A stretch of DNA of 64,000 nucleotides from Bacillota bacterium. GTDB taxonomy: Bacteria; Bacillota; Clostridia; Christensenellales; SZUA-584. The stretch spans positions 256,260 to 320,259 of the forward strand of contig JAEYPO010000001.1 of NCBI GenBank assembly GCA_023410595.1, in the 5' to 3' direction. Made by a program: the position numbers and the translations under genes. This document shows positions 51,662-60,506 of the stretch, one piece after another. The number at the start of each line of letters is the position of its first letter. Positions within the stretch are counted from its first letter, which is position 1. The notes under the pieces are model-generated. The model did not search any database. It was not told the origin of the DNA and saw nothing but the letters and a program-made list of their open reading frames with translations.

Positions 51662-53056
51662 ATGTTGCAAAAAATGAAACCTAAAATCGGTATATTGGCT
51701 TTAATGCAGGGGCTGTACGATCATTCACAGCCAGAAATCCCGGCAAATCAGACGAGATTTGTAAATGATGTTATCGGGCAGCTGGCTGATGTTGTGGACG
51801 TGGACTTCCCGGGACTTTCAAAAGAGCGGCCGGATGCAGAGCGTATTGTTAAGCACTTCAACGATGCAAGCCTCGATGGCATTATGGTTATCAACACCTT
51901 ATACTCTCCGGGCATGCGGATCGTTCAGGCGTTTAAACAAAACAATCTGCCTGTTATGCTTGCCAATATCCAACCACTGCCTGACGTTACGGATGACTGG
52001 AACTGGAGCCTGCTCACGACCAACCAGGGTATCCACGGAATTCAGGACACGTCTAACATGCTAATGCGCCTTGGATACCAGCCCGCCATAATAACAGAGG
52101 ACTGGAAGAGTGATCGCTTTAAAAAGCATGTGCAAGACTGGGCGCTCGCCTGCAACACGGCGCGCCGCTTGAAACAATGCCGTCTGGCGCTGATGCAAAA
52201 GATGCAGAATATGGGTGATATATTGGGCGACGAGGTGGCATACTTCCAGAAGTTTGGCATTGAGGTGCTGCATGAGGGCATCGGTCAAATTGTTACATGC
52301 ATGAATGAAGTTACCGAGGCTGAGATTGACACACAGATAGCCGAGGATAAAAAGAACTTTGAAATCAGGAATGTACCAGAGAAAAACCATCGCTATGCCG
52401 CAAAGTTGCAGCTGGCTTTTGAGAAGTTTATGCAAAAGAAGAACTATGACGGCTTCTCTGCCAACTTCATGGTATACGAAGAAGACGGCCGTTTGGAACA
52501 ACTGCCGATATTGGGTGCATGTAATATGATGGCGAAGGGATATGCCTACTCTGCTGAAGGCGACGTGCATATCATGGCACTGATGGCCGCCGGTCACCTG
52601 TTGATAGGAGACCCGCACTTTACAGAGATGTATTCGCTGGATTTTGGGCGTGATGCCTGCATGTTTGCGCATATGGGCGAAGGCAATTGGAAAATTGCCC
52701 GCAAAGATCGTCCCGTTGTGCTTATTGACCGCCCACTGGATATTGGCAACAAGGATAATCCGCCTACACCAATATTCAGCGCAGAGCTGGGAACAACCAC
52801 GGTCGCTTCCCTGGTGGCAATAAGCGGAGATAAATACCGCCTTGTTGCGATGCGCGGCGAAGTGCTGGATACCAAGATTATCCCGGGTATTCCGATGAAT
52901 CATACATTTTTCAAGCCGGATAGCGGCGTAAAATCCGCCATGGACGGCTGGCTGAAGTATGGAGGCACACACCATCAGGTGATGTGGACCGGAGATTATA
53001 TGAACCGTCTCGAACAGTTGTGCAATATTTGGGGTATCGAGTTTGTCGCTGTCTGA
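51662..53056 (+). CDS. L-arabinose isomerase-like protein (AraA-like)
   Basis: 464 residues from the ATG at 51662, which has AAGGAG about 12 nt upstream; a GTG at 51650 is too close to that site. All four AraA catalytic/metal residues can be placed: Glu in 'YSAEGDVHIMAL', Glu in 'HFTEMYSLDF', His in 'MFAHMGEGNW' and His in 'GGTHHQVM'. AraA converts L-arabinose to L-ribulose; relatives act on other aldoses. No AraB or AraD accompanies it, only a xylulokinase-like gene, so the substrate may be another pentose. The gene has a long structured leader. Confidence 0.88.
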   Translation: MLQKMKPKIGILALMQGLYDHSQPEIPANQTRFVNDVIGQLADVVDVDFPGLSKERPDAERIVKHFNDASLDGIMVINTLYSPGMRIVQAFKQNNLPVMLANIQPLPDVTDDWNWSLLTTNQGIHGIQDTSNMLMRLGYQPAIITEDWKSDRFKKHVQDWALACNTARRLKQCRLALMQKMQNMGDILGDEVAYFQKFGIEVLHEGIGQIVTCMNEVTEAEIDTQIAEDKKNFEIRNVPEKNHRYAAKLQLAFEKFMQKKNYDGFSANFMVYEEDGRLEQLPILGACNMMAKGYAYSAEGDVHIMALMAAGHLLIGDPHFTEMYSLDFGRDACMFAHMGEGNWKIARKDRPVVLIDRPLDIGNKDNPPTPIFSAELGTTTVASLVAISGDKYRLVAMRGEVLDTKIIPGIPMNHTFFKPDSGVKSAMDGWLKYGGTHHQVMWTGDYMNRLEQLCNIWGIEFVAV

Positions 53057-53100
53057 TGAAGTAATTTTCCTAAAGTATTTATACAAAAAGTAGAAATAGT

Positions 53101-53142
53101 TATTGCAGGGCTATAGCAGACATACTGTCTAGCCCTGCAATA
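53101..53142 (+). terminator. Long hairpin after the AraA-like gene
   Basis: A perfect 13-bp stem TATTGCAGGGCTA/TAGCCCTGCAATA with a 16-nt loop, 44 nt after the stop. Without a T tract it may mainly protect the upstream message. Confidence 0.7.
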
Positions 53143-53177
53143 ATAAAAGACTTGGCAGTGTCTACATATGGAAGGAA

Positions 53178-53573
53178 ATGACCGTGAAAATCAAATCTGT
53201 AGATCATATAACTATTAATTGCTTCAAGTTAAAAGAAACATTCGAATTTTATGAAAATGTATTCGGCTTCAGCCGTATCAATAAGATTGATATGGGTGAC
53301 CATGTGTTACATCTCTACCAGATGCCGGATCTAAAACTTGAACTGATAGAATACAAAAATATACAGAAGCATGTTCATGCCGACAACACGGATGTGGGTG
53401 TATACCGCCACTTCGCGCTGCGCGTTGATGATATCATGGAAATACAAAAGCGCTGCCAAAAAGCAGGGTATAGCATCAATCTAGGGCCAACAGCTATCCC
53501 GGGGCTGAATGGGCGGGTGATTATGCTCATTGTCGATCCCAATGGTGTAGAGATAGAAATCATTCAAGACTGA
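53178..53573 (+). CDS. VOC-family protein, second copy
   Basis: 131 residues. 'SVDHITINCFKLKETFEFYENVFGF' and 'YRHFALRVDDIMEIQKRCQKAG' are the two repeats, ending 'VDPNGVEIEIIQD' with the usual 'DPxGxxIE'. The ATG at 53178 lies only a few nt after GGAAGGAA; the GTG at 53184 has better spacing and may be the real start. It is probably a lyase, epimerase or isomerase of a small metabolite, placed between an aldose isomerase and a sugar kinase. Confidence 0.85.
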   Translation: MTVKIKSVDHITINCFKLKETFEFYENVFGFSRINKIDMGDHVLHLYQMPDLKLELIEYKNIQKHVHADNTDVGVYRHFALRVDDIMEIQKRCQKAGYSINLGPTAIPGLNGRVIMLIVDPNGVEIEIIQD

Positions 53574-53730
53574 CTGGAGAGTAATTTGATCCATTACATA
53601 GAGGTGAGCGTATTTGGTGAGCATGCGTCGACAGTGGCGCAGAACGCAAGCCATTGAAGCTATAGCATGCGGAAAACTCAATGTTGGAGCAACTACTTCC
53701 GGAATGGTTTGATACTTCATGGAGGTAAAT

Positions 53731-55266
53731 ATGGACAAAACATTACTATTGGCGATAGATCTGGGGACGAGCTTCATCAAGGCGGGCGTATATGACCTTG
53801 AAAGCAATTGTGTGGCAACGGCATCGGAACCGGTAAAGGATTACCGCCCGGCCCCTGGGGTGTTCATACAGAAGGGCGAGGAGCTGTTCGGCTCGGTTAT
53901 AAACTGTGTTAAACAGATAACGGCAGAGCTCAATGGTAGGGCGGCGGATATAGCTGCAATATCCTTCACAGGGCAGATGTCCGGTTTCATGGGGGTGGAC
54001 GCGGAGTGGAACGACATAACGACATGGTCATGCTCGCTCGACAGTCGCTACATGCCCTATGCAAAAAAGCAGATGGAGACGCTAAGAGACAAGTTTCTGG
54101 AGACCGGCGGCACGAACTTTCCTCAAATGGCGCCGAAGTATGAGTGGTTCAAGACAGAGTTTCCGGAAGAATCTAAGAAAATTGCTAAGTACCTTATGAT
54201 AAGCAGCTATGTGATAGGCAGGCTGGGTGAGTTGCCCATTGAGGACGCTGTGATCGATCGAAGCTTTACTGGATGGACGGGGCTTGCGGATGTGAACCAT
54301 GACCGCTGGAGTGAAGAGATATGTGGCGCGATAGGGCTGGATATGAAGTACCTGCCGCGTATTACGAATTCGAATACGATTTGTGGTCTGCTGAGCGAAC
54401 GTTATGCAAAAGCCACCGGCCTCAAGAGCGGGATACCGTTGGTATCCGGAACGGGCGACAAGTCGGCGGGGGCACTAGGTGCGGCTATAGTAGAGAAGGG
54501 CGATACGATATTCGAGGCGTCTTCTTACGGAATGATAAGCACCTGCGTGGGCGAATACAGGCCGGATATGGCAGAGGGACGGTTTGACGTGGTACCTTCG
54601 GCCATACCGGGCGACTTTTATGTGTCGCACTTCGCCGCGGGCTCAGGGATAACACTCGATTGGTTCATGAACACCTTTGCGAGCGAGCCGGGAATGAGTA
54701 CAAAGGAACGTTTCGCGGAAATGGATAGTAAGGTCGATATGCTGCCTATTGGCAGCAACGGCGTATTCGCCATTGGCCTTTTGGCGGGCAGTTCCATGCC
54801 GCTTGACGGCGATCTTAAAGGACTCTGGATGGGTTACGACTGGAGCCATAAGAAGGAGCATTTCTATCGGGCACTACTGGAGAGCTTTACATATGACTTT
54901 ACGTTATGCATTCAGGCAATAGAGCGTATGTACCCGGAGCTTAACATAGACGGTATTCGTATCACCGGCGGCGGCGCAAAGAGTTCGGTCTGGACGCAGA
55001 TGTGTGCGGATGCGCAAGGCAAGCGCTATGCTGTGCTGGATCGCGATGACGTGGCGATGTGGGGCGCGTCAATATTGGCGGGTAATGCAATAGGCGCATT
55101 TGACGACATGAAGGAAACGGCAAAGAAGTTTGTGAAAGTGCGAAAGGAATATGTTCCGAATGCTGCCCGTAAAGCGGAGTATGCCAAATATGTTCGACTA
55201 TATGCGCAATACATGACCGAAATGAGCGAGTTCTTCAAAAGGCTGGGCGATGTCAGCGTAAAATAA
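53731..55266 (+). CDS. FGGY-family sugar kinase (xylulokinase-like)
   Basis: 511 residues from the ATG at 53731, which has GGAGGT 6 nt upstream. FGGY landmarks: 'LAIDLGTSFIKAGVYD' (phosphate 1), 'ISFTGQMSGFMGVD', 'FTGWTGLADV', 'VSGTGDKSAGALGAAI' (phosphate 2) and 'IRITGGGAKSSVWTQMCAD' (adenosine). It phosphorylates a ketopentose, most likely D-xylulose, which would complete the lyxose and xylose routes encoded here; ribulose cannot be excluded. Confidence 0.9.
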   Translation: MDKTLLLAIDLGTSFIKAGVYDLESNCVATASEPVKDYRPAPGVFIQKGEELFGSVINCVKQITAELNGRAADIAAISFTGQMSGFMGVDAEWNDITTWSCSLDSRYMPYAKKQMETLRDKFLETGGTNFPQMAPKYEWFKTEFPEESKKIAKYLMISSYVIGRLGELPIEDAVIDRSFTGWTGLADVNHDRWSEEICGAIGLDMKYLPRITNSNTICGLLSERYAKATGLKSGIPLVSGTGDKSAGALGAAIVEKGDTIFEASSYGMISTCVGEYRPDMAEGRFDVVPSAIPGDFYVSHFAAGSGITLDWFMNTFASEPGMSTKERFAEMDSKVDMLPIGSNGVFAIGLLAGSSMPLDGDLKGLWMGYDWSHKKEHFYRALLESFTYDFTLCIQAIERMYPELNIDGIRITGGGAKSSVWTQMCADAQGKRYAVLDRDDVAMWGASILAGNAIGAFDDMKETAKKFVKVRKEYVPNAARKAEYAKYVRLYAQYMTEMSEFFKRLGDVSVK

Positions 55267-55550
55267 TATTTAATTAGAAATGCACGATCGTCGCTTTTTG
55301 ATTCCTGGCTTTTTAACAACTATACGAAGTGTGAAGGAGTATGCGCAAAGATTGCATGGCGGCAGACGTCAAGTGAATATCTGCCGGGCATGCTGGCAAG
55401 ATATATTGACCAAATTTCTCACAGACAGCTTGCAGACAGCGGCGTAGCTCCCTACGTCGTTGTTCTTTTTCTGCTCGGAGCAACCACGCCCAAAGTCAAG
55501 GCAGGGAAAACAAACATGGTCATCATGCTGGGTGCGCAAAGGAAGCGGAT
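55267..55550 (+). other. Open but start-less stretch before the orphan biotinyl domain
   Basis: After the kinase stop one frame stays open for about 97 codons to a TAG at 55557, but has no ATG near its beginning. It reads as 'SSEYLPGMLARYIDQISHRQL' and 'GVAPYVVVLFLLGATTP', which I cannot assign. It runs into the biotinyl domain in another frame and may be the wreck of the gene that once carried it. Confidence 0.35.
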
Positions 55551-55736
55551 ATGGTAGTCAGCATCTGCGCCATCAATGCAGGCGATCAGATTAAAAAAGG
55601 TGAGGTATTGTTGATACTGGAAACAATGAAGATGGAGAACGAAATAGTTGCCCCCAGCGATGGCGTAATCGCATCAGTAAATGTCTCAGAAGGGGCTTCG
55701 GTCAACGTAGGAGATATGCTTTTATCGCTCACTTAA
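55530..55736 (+). pseudogene. Orphan biotinyl (BCCP-like) domain, probably a remnant
   Basis: About 60 residues form a biotin-attachment domain: 'GDQIKKGEVLLILETMKMENEIVAPSDG' region with the biotinylated lysine in the canonical MKM of 'ETMKMENEI', ending 'VNVGDMLLSLT'. The leading 'PMPG' strand and the carrier part of a decarboxylase or carboxylase are missing, no good ribosome-binding site precedes the first ATG (55551), and no carboxylase gene lies nearby. It is most likely the C-terminal remnant of an oxaloacetate/methylmalonyl-CoA decarboxylase-type biotin subunit. Confidence 0.65.
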
Positions 55737-55940
55737 TGGGATTGGGTTATTTAATTCCTTCAGTAATAATACGATGTAAACTATTAACGTTTATATTATG
55801 GCCATCTGCTTCTGAAATATTGCATTAAAACCGACAAAATATGCTAAAGAATTTACTTGCTATGTGTATATATAAATGCTAAAATTCGATTAAATAACAT
55901 ATTAATGCAATTTATAATATTTTTTAGAAAGAGGTCATAT

Positions 55941-58358
55941 ATGAAAAAGTCGTTTCGTTCTGTTTGTATTGTATTAATGGCAGTTTTTTTTGTCTCAACG
56001 CTTTGCTGTTTTGGGACATCACAGGCCTCTTCAAAGGGGAGCACTGGCGGATACTATATGTTCCAGTCAGCGCCGAATGAAGACGGTATTGCAAAAATGC
56101 TTATGAAAACCGGTGTGATTCCGGCCACGGCAACTGCCGAGGAGGTGCAAAACGCTGTACAGGCATACGTACATAAGAAAGCAGTAAAAACTATGAGCCC
56201 TCAGGAAGCAAAGGAAGACCTGCTGGCAAAAACGGGCGCCTCGGCCAAAGACATAAATCTGTCTAACCTTATTAATAATGCTAAAAACGGTATCGACACC
56301 ATTGGAGAGACTAACATAGGGCCTGTAGATGAGCAACCCTATACCGGCACAGTCCGGACTGCTAAACTTCTGGTATTGCTGGCTGAATTCGGTGACGACG
56401 AATACGGCTCAGGCCCGCTACATAACGCAATCCCCAAGCCTGACAAGAAGAACAATTCTTCGTTCTGGGTAAATGATTTCGATAAAAATCATTACCAGAG
56501 CATGCTGTTTACTCCGGGCGGGTACGATGCTGTGGATCAAAACGGACAAACATTACACCTTGACAGTATGTCCGATTACTATCTTGGGCAGAGCAACGGA
56601 AGCTATGATATCTCGGGCGATGTTTACGGGTGGTTCAAACTGCCCCATTCCGAAGCCTACTACGGCGACGACTCGGAAACAGGCAACGATAACAATCTCC
56701 CGGGAACGCCCTTCGACCTTGTGGCAGACTTATTACAAGTCGCAGCGTCTTCAATAGCCCTCACTGATTATGACTATGAAGACCCATATGACCTTGACGG
56801 TGACGGCAATATAGACGAACCGGACGGTATCATAGACCATCTTGTAATTGTACACGCCGGTATAGATCAGAGCGGCGGCGGCGGGATCCAAGGAGATGAC
56901 GCCATCTGGGCGCACAGCTCATCTGTTTTTGAGTATATCCCCGTAAATGATCCTACCGTTCCTTACTGGGGAAATAACATGATAGCGTATAACTACGTAA
57001 TACAGGGCGAGGATTGCGGTATCGGTACGTTCACACATGAATTCGCGCATGATATCGGCCTGCCCGATGAATATGACACAAACTATACTGGTACCGGTGA
57101 GCCTGTTGGTTACTGGTCGCTGATGTCGGGCGGGAGCTGGCTCGGCAAGCCTCTTGATGTAAAACCCTCATCCATAAGCCCCTGGGGACGCTGGCAGCTA
57201 GGGTTGATCTGGGGCGGACGCTGGATACAGCCCGAAGAGATAGACCTTTCCGACATCACGAGCGCCGGTTCAATTTACAATCTGGACCAATCAGTCAGTT
57301 ATGGAGAAAATGAGCAGGCGCTAAAAATTAATCTGCCGACTCAGACGATTTCAATGGCTGCAACTCCTATTGAAGGAATGTATATGTGGTATGGAGGACG
57401 CGGCGATGAAATGGATAATACCTTAACTGCAGATATGGCGCTTCCCGAGGCCGCGGATATCAAGCTGAATTATTCAGCGTGGTATAATATTGAGCTCGGT
57501 TGGGACTTTGCTTTCGTGCAGGTATCCGAAGATGGCGGAGCATCGTGGACATCTTTGACAAGCCCGCGCATGACGACGGCTTGCGACCCGCAGGCTGAGG
57601 CCGGAATAATAGCTAACCTGCCCGGATATACAGGAGCAAGCGGCGGATGGGTCAGTGAGAGCCTTGACCTGACTCCCTATGCCGGTAAAAATGTGAAGCT
57701 ATGTTTCCGGTATATGACGGACGCAGCGACAAGTTATGACGGCTTCTTTTTGGATCAAGTGATTGTGACAGCTGATGGAACGGCCATATTTACAGATAAC
57801 TGTGAGGATGCAGGTATATGGGCCGCTGACGGTTTCGATTTAAATAACGGAACACAGCAAAGAGGACACTATTACATGGTAGAGTGGCGCAATTTCCAGA
57901 AGACTGACGCCGCGCTCTATAATGTCTATAACTTCTTTGATAAAAAAGACTCAACCGTAAGCTATTTCAGCTACCAGCCCGGCATGCTTGTATGGTATCG
58001 CAACCTTGCTTATGTAGACAACTGGGTGGGCGACCATCCCGGATACGGACTCTTAGGTGTTGTTGACGCGCATCCTGCGCCTATATATTCAGGCAGCAAG
58101 AATGTAGCAAGGACCCGTGTGCAGATCTATGACGCGGCTTTTTCCAGATCAGCGGTCAAAGCGCAGATGATTAACCTCTTCGGGCATACTGTAAAACTGG
58201 GGCCGTCAAGTGCCAATCCGCTCTTCGACGATTCCCAAATCTACTGGAATCCTCTGCAGCCTTACGCAGGACTCAAATTACCTAACTGTGGTATTAAAAT
58301 AGAGGTTATTGGCAGTTCCGCAGATAATACGGTAGCTCAGGTGAGGGTATACAGATAA
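55941..58358 (+). CDS. Secreted M6-family metalloprotease (immune inhibitor A-like)
   Basis: 805 residues from the ATG at 55941 behind GAAAGAGG; the frame is open upstream without a start signal. Signal peptide (about 1-30), a pro-region, then the catalytic domain with 'TVRTAKLLVLLAEF' and the zinc site 'FTHEFAHDIGLPDEYD' (His366, Glu367, His370; third ligand in the following acidic stretch), preceded by an EF-hand-like 'DLDGDGNIDEPDG'. 'YWSLMSGGSW' is the family Met-turn. A jelly-roll domain follows. M6 proteases degrade extracellular proteins. Likely secreted; regulation unknown. Confidence 0.92.
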   Translation: MKKSFRSVCIVLMAVFFVSTLCCFGTSQASSKGSTGGYYMFQSAPNEDGIAKMLMKTGVIPATATAEEVQNAVQAYVHKKAVKTMSPQEAKEDLLAKTGASAKDINLSNLINNAKNGIDTIGETNIGPVDEQPYTGTVRTAKLLVLLAEFGDDEYGSGPLHNAIPKPDKKNNSSFWVNDFDKNHYQSMLFTPGGYDAVDQNGQTLHLDSMSDYYLGQSNGSYDISGDVYGWFKLPHSEAYYGDDSETGNDNNLPGTPFDLVADLLQVAASSIALTDYDYEDPYDLDGDGNIDEPDGIIDHLVIVHAGIDQSGGGGIQGDDAIWAHSSSVFEYIPVNDPTVPYWGNNMIAYNYVIQGEDCGIGTFTHEFAHDIGLPDEYDTNYTGTGEPVGYWSLMSGGSWLGKPLDVKPSSISPWGRWQLGLIWGGRWIQPEEIDLSDITSAGSIYNLDQSVSYGENEQALKINLPTQTISMAATPIEGMYMWYGGRGDEMDNTLTADMALPEAADIKLNYSAWYNIELGWDFAFVQVSEDGGASWTSLTSPRMTTACDPQAEAGIIANLPGYTGASGGWVSESLDLTPYAGKNVKLCFRYMTDAATSYDGFFLDQVIVTADGTAIFTDNCEDAGIWAADGFDLNNGTQQRGHYYMVEWRNFQKTDAALYNVYNFFDKKDSTVSYFSYQPGMLVWYRNLAYVDNWVGDHPGYGLLGVVDAHPAPIYSGSKNVARTRVQIYDAAFSRSAVKAQMINLFGHTVKLGPSSANPLFDDSQIYWNPLQPYAGLKLPNCGIKIEVIGSSADNTVAQVRVYR

Positions 58359-59085
58359 ACTTAAATAAAGTAATATCAACATAATAGTAATTGCGCTGTG
58401 GATATTATCTGCAGCGCTTTTACTTATTATAATAGTTTTTAACCCTTATAACGCAGCGATTATAATAAAACTCGTCGAAGAACAACTCATACTGTCAGCC
58501 CGTAACCATATGGAGTGTGAAATTCACGCGCTCTCATATGAGCGCTGAAGGGGTTATACTCTCTGACATTGATTCAGATGGATCAAAGAAAATCATTATA
58601 AGAAACAATCCCGAGCCGAAATGGTTTACAATTTACTGTGACAATGAAGATTATGGATTCCTTGATTATTTCTTATCTTCATACCAGAAGTAAATCATCT
58701 TGAGATATACTACTTATGGTATAAATAAAACTGATTGCATCGACTCCAAATCAAGTCCATACAACACATCATCGATAGAGAACCAAGCCTTGTTGTTATG
58801 TGCACACAAAGCTTTAAAATAAGGTTCTCTTCTTTATCCGAGGTCATACATAAAGGCAATCCCGTTAGTAATATCCAAAAATGAAGCGTTGATTCGAGAC
58901 AATCCGCAGACCACGGAAATGCTAGACGGCGAAGTGGAATAAAGAAAGTTTAAAGGAAGTATAAAGACTGCAATTAGCTCTCAACTTATTTAATCACAAA
59001 TTTATGCTGAAAGAATATTATTAAAACATGAATAATAAATAATTTTGACTATGGATTATGAAGGTAACCATTAAGGGTGGCTCTG
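58359..59085. other. Long region between the metalloprotease and the exopolysaccharide locus
   Basis: 727 bases without an intact gene. 58383-58693 looks like a frameshifted small membrane protein (listed separately). GCGCTG/CAGCGC followed by TTTT (about 58396-58424) could be the protease terminator. From 58700 to 59085 I see only AT-rich sequence with no clear promoter. Confidence 0.55.
58383..58693 (+). pseudogene. Frameshifted remnant of a small membrane protein
   Basis: One frame gives a hydrophobic segment 'VIALWILSAALLLIIIVF' followed by 'EEQLILSARNHMECEIHALSYE' and a TGA at about 58550. The adjacent frame then continues as 'GVILSDIDSDGSKKIII' and 'WFTIYCDNEDYGFLDYFLSS' to TAA at 58691-58693. 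Together they read like one protein of about 100 residues broken by one frameshift. No ATG or ribosome-binding site is present at its beginning. Confidence 0.4.
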
Positions 59086-59745
59086 ATGCAGATAAAAGCT
59101 TATTTTAAAATACTGATGAAAAGACTATGGATAGTTATTTTAATACCCCTGCTAGCTTCTGCCGCTACTGCAGTTATAAGCTTATATATGCTTGTTCCGG
59201 TATATGAATCGAGTATGACGTTTTATATTATGAACAATTCGGAATCCAGTCCGACATACGATGACTTTCTGGCAAACCAACAGTTAGTCAAGGACTGCCG
59301 GGAATTAATTAAAAGCAAGTCGATGACAAAGGCGGTTATTGAGCGGCTGAATTTAGCCGGTTTGACGGAGGAAGAACTGACTGAGGAAATTGAAGTAAAC
59401 CTTAAAAACGATTCGGGATTTTTCGAATTAAAAGTTACCGATACAAATGCTGCAAGAGCCAAAGCTATTGTCGATGAAACCAGCATCCTTTTTCAAGAGA
59501 GAATCACTGCTATGTTTAATCTTGAGACTGTAGAAGTGATAGACGAAGCGGAAATACCTTCGGAACCTAGTTCACCTAAGCCGCTCACAAACATAGCTAT
59601 TGTATTTTTCGTTGCATTGTTTATAGCAGTTAGCGTTGTTTTTGCAATAGAGTATTTTGACGATACTATAAAAAATGCGGAGGATGCGGAAAGAATTTTT
59701 GAGAAAAAAGTAATAGCTATAATACCTTCTCTGGACTTGAAATAG
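59086..59745 (+). CDS. Polysaccharide chain-length determinant / tyrosine-kinase activator (Wzz/CapA type)
   Basis: 219 residues from the ATG at 59086 (AAGGGTGG 5 nt upstream; GTG at 59077 is an alternative). Two membrane segments flank an external loop: 'LWIVILIPLLASAATAVISLYML' and 'NIAIVFFVALFIAVSVVFAIEYF'. The proline-rich 'IPSEPSSPKP' before the second segment and the C-terminal 'FDDTIKNAEDAERIF' are the Wzz signature. It controls exopolysaccharide chain length and activates the kinase encoded 11 nt downstream. Confidence 0.92.
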   Translation: MQIKAYFKILMKRLWIVILIPLLASAATAVISLYMLVPVYESSMTFYIMNNSESSPTYDDFLANQQLVKDCRELIKSKSMTKAVIERLNLAGLTEEELTEEIEVNLKNDSGFFELKVTDTNAARAKAIVDETSILFQERITAMFNLETVEVIDEAEIPSEPSSPKPLTNIAIVFFVALFIAVSVVFAIEYFDDTIKNAEDAERIFEKKVIAIIPSLDLK

Positions 59746-59756
59746 GAGATTAGACG

Positions 59757-60506
59757 ATGACATCATTGACTACAAATGTTTCATATAAGCTGAACAGTCC
59801 TGCAGAGGAGGCATATAAGGTCTTAAGGGAGAATCTCAATTATTATGGTCTTAATGATAATATAAAAACGATAACGATAACCAGTTACAGCCCGAACGAA
59901 GGTAAAACAACCACAAGCATTAACCTTTCAATATCCATGGCTAAATCAGGGATGAAGGTGCTTTACGTGGATGCAGACTTAAGAAAGCCAGCATTTATGA
60001 AAGATATTGGAAGTGAAGACTTTCAAGGGCTTTCAAATTATCTTTTCGGATATGTAGATATTGATGAACTTATTCATAGTACTGATATTGATGGCTTTTT
60101 CTATATTTCTTGCGGCGTAAAACCGTACGATCCGGCCGCGATATTGAATTCGGAGAGATTTAGTGCATTCTTAGAAGCCGTTAAGAAAGATTTTGACATG
60201 ATTATCATTGATACACCTCCTATGGGCAGTGTAATAGATTGCTCTATTGTTGCTGGAAAGACCGATGGAGTTTTGATAGTAATTAAGCCGAATACGGTAA
60301 AATACAAAAATGCACTAATGATGAAAGAGCAGTTGGAAAAATCCAGCACAAGAATACTTGGAATAATTCTGAATGGAATTAAACAGAAGGATTACAAGCT
60401 TTACTATAATAATTATGATTACTATGGCTATAAAAGAAAATATGCCGAAAGATGGTTCAAAAATCTAACAGCGGGTAAGAGGAAAAAACATGATAGATAT
60501 TCATAG
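59757..60506 (+). CDS. Bacterial tyrosine kinase (CpsD/CapB/YwqD type)
   Basis: 249 residues. Walker A 'YSPNEGKTTTSINLS', Walker A' 'YVDADLRKP', Walker B 'MIIIDTPPMG', and a C-terminal tyrosine cluster ('YYNNYDYYGYKRKY') that is autophosphorylated. Phosphorylation cycles of this cluster tune exopolysaccharide polymerisation and export. It needs the upstream Wzz-like activator. It overlaps the start of the phosphatase gene by 17 nt. Confidence 0.94.
   Translation: MTSLTTNVSYKLNSPAEEAYKVLRENLNYYGLNDNIKTITITSYSPNEGKTTTSINLSISMAKSGMKVLYVDADLRKPAFMKDIGSEDFQGLSNYLFGYVDIDELIHSTDIDGFFYISCGVKPYDPAAILNSERFSAFLEAVKKDFDMIIIDTPPMGSVIDCSIVAGKTDGVLIVIKPNTVKYKNALMMKEQLEKSSTRILGIILNGIKQKDYKLYYNNYDYYGYKRKYAERWFKNLTAGKRKKHDRYS

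Noticed and set aside
52061..53086. Long minus-strand open frame (341 codons) opposite the AraA-like gene
   Set aside because: The plus strand encodes a convincing isomerase with all four active-site residues; the opposite frame has no recognisable pattern.
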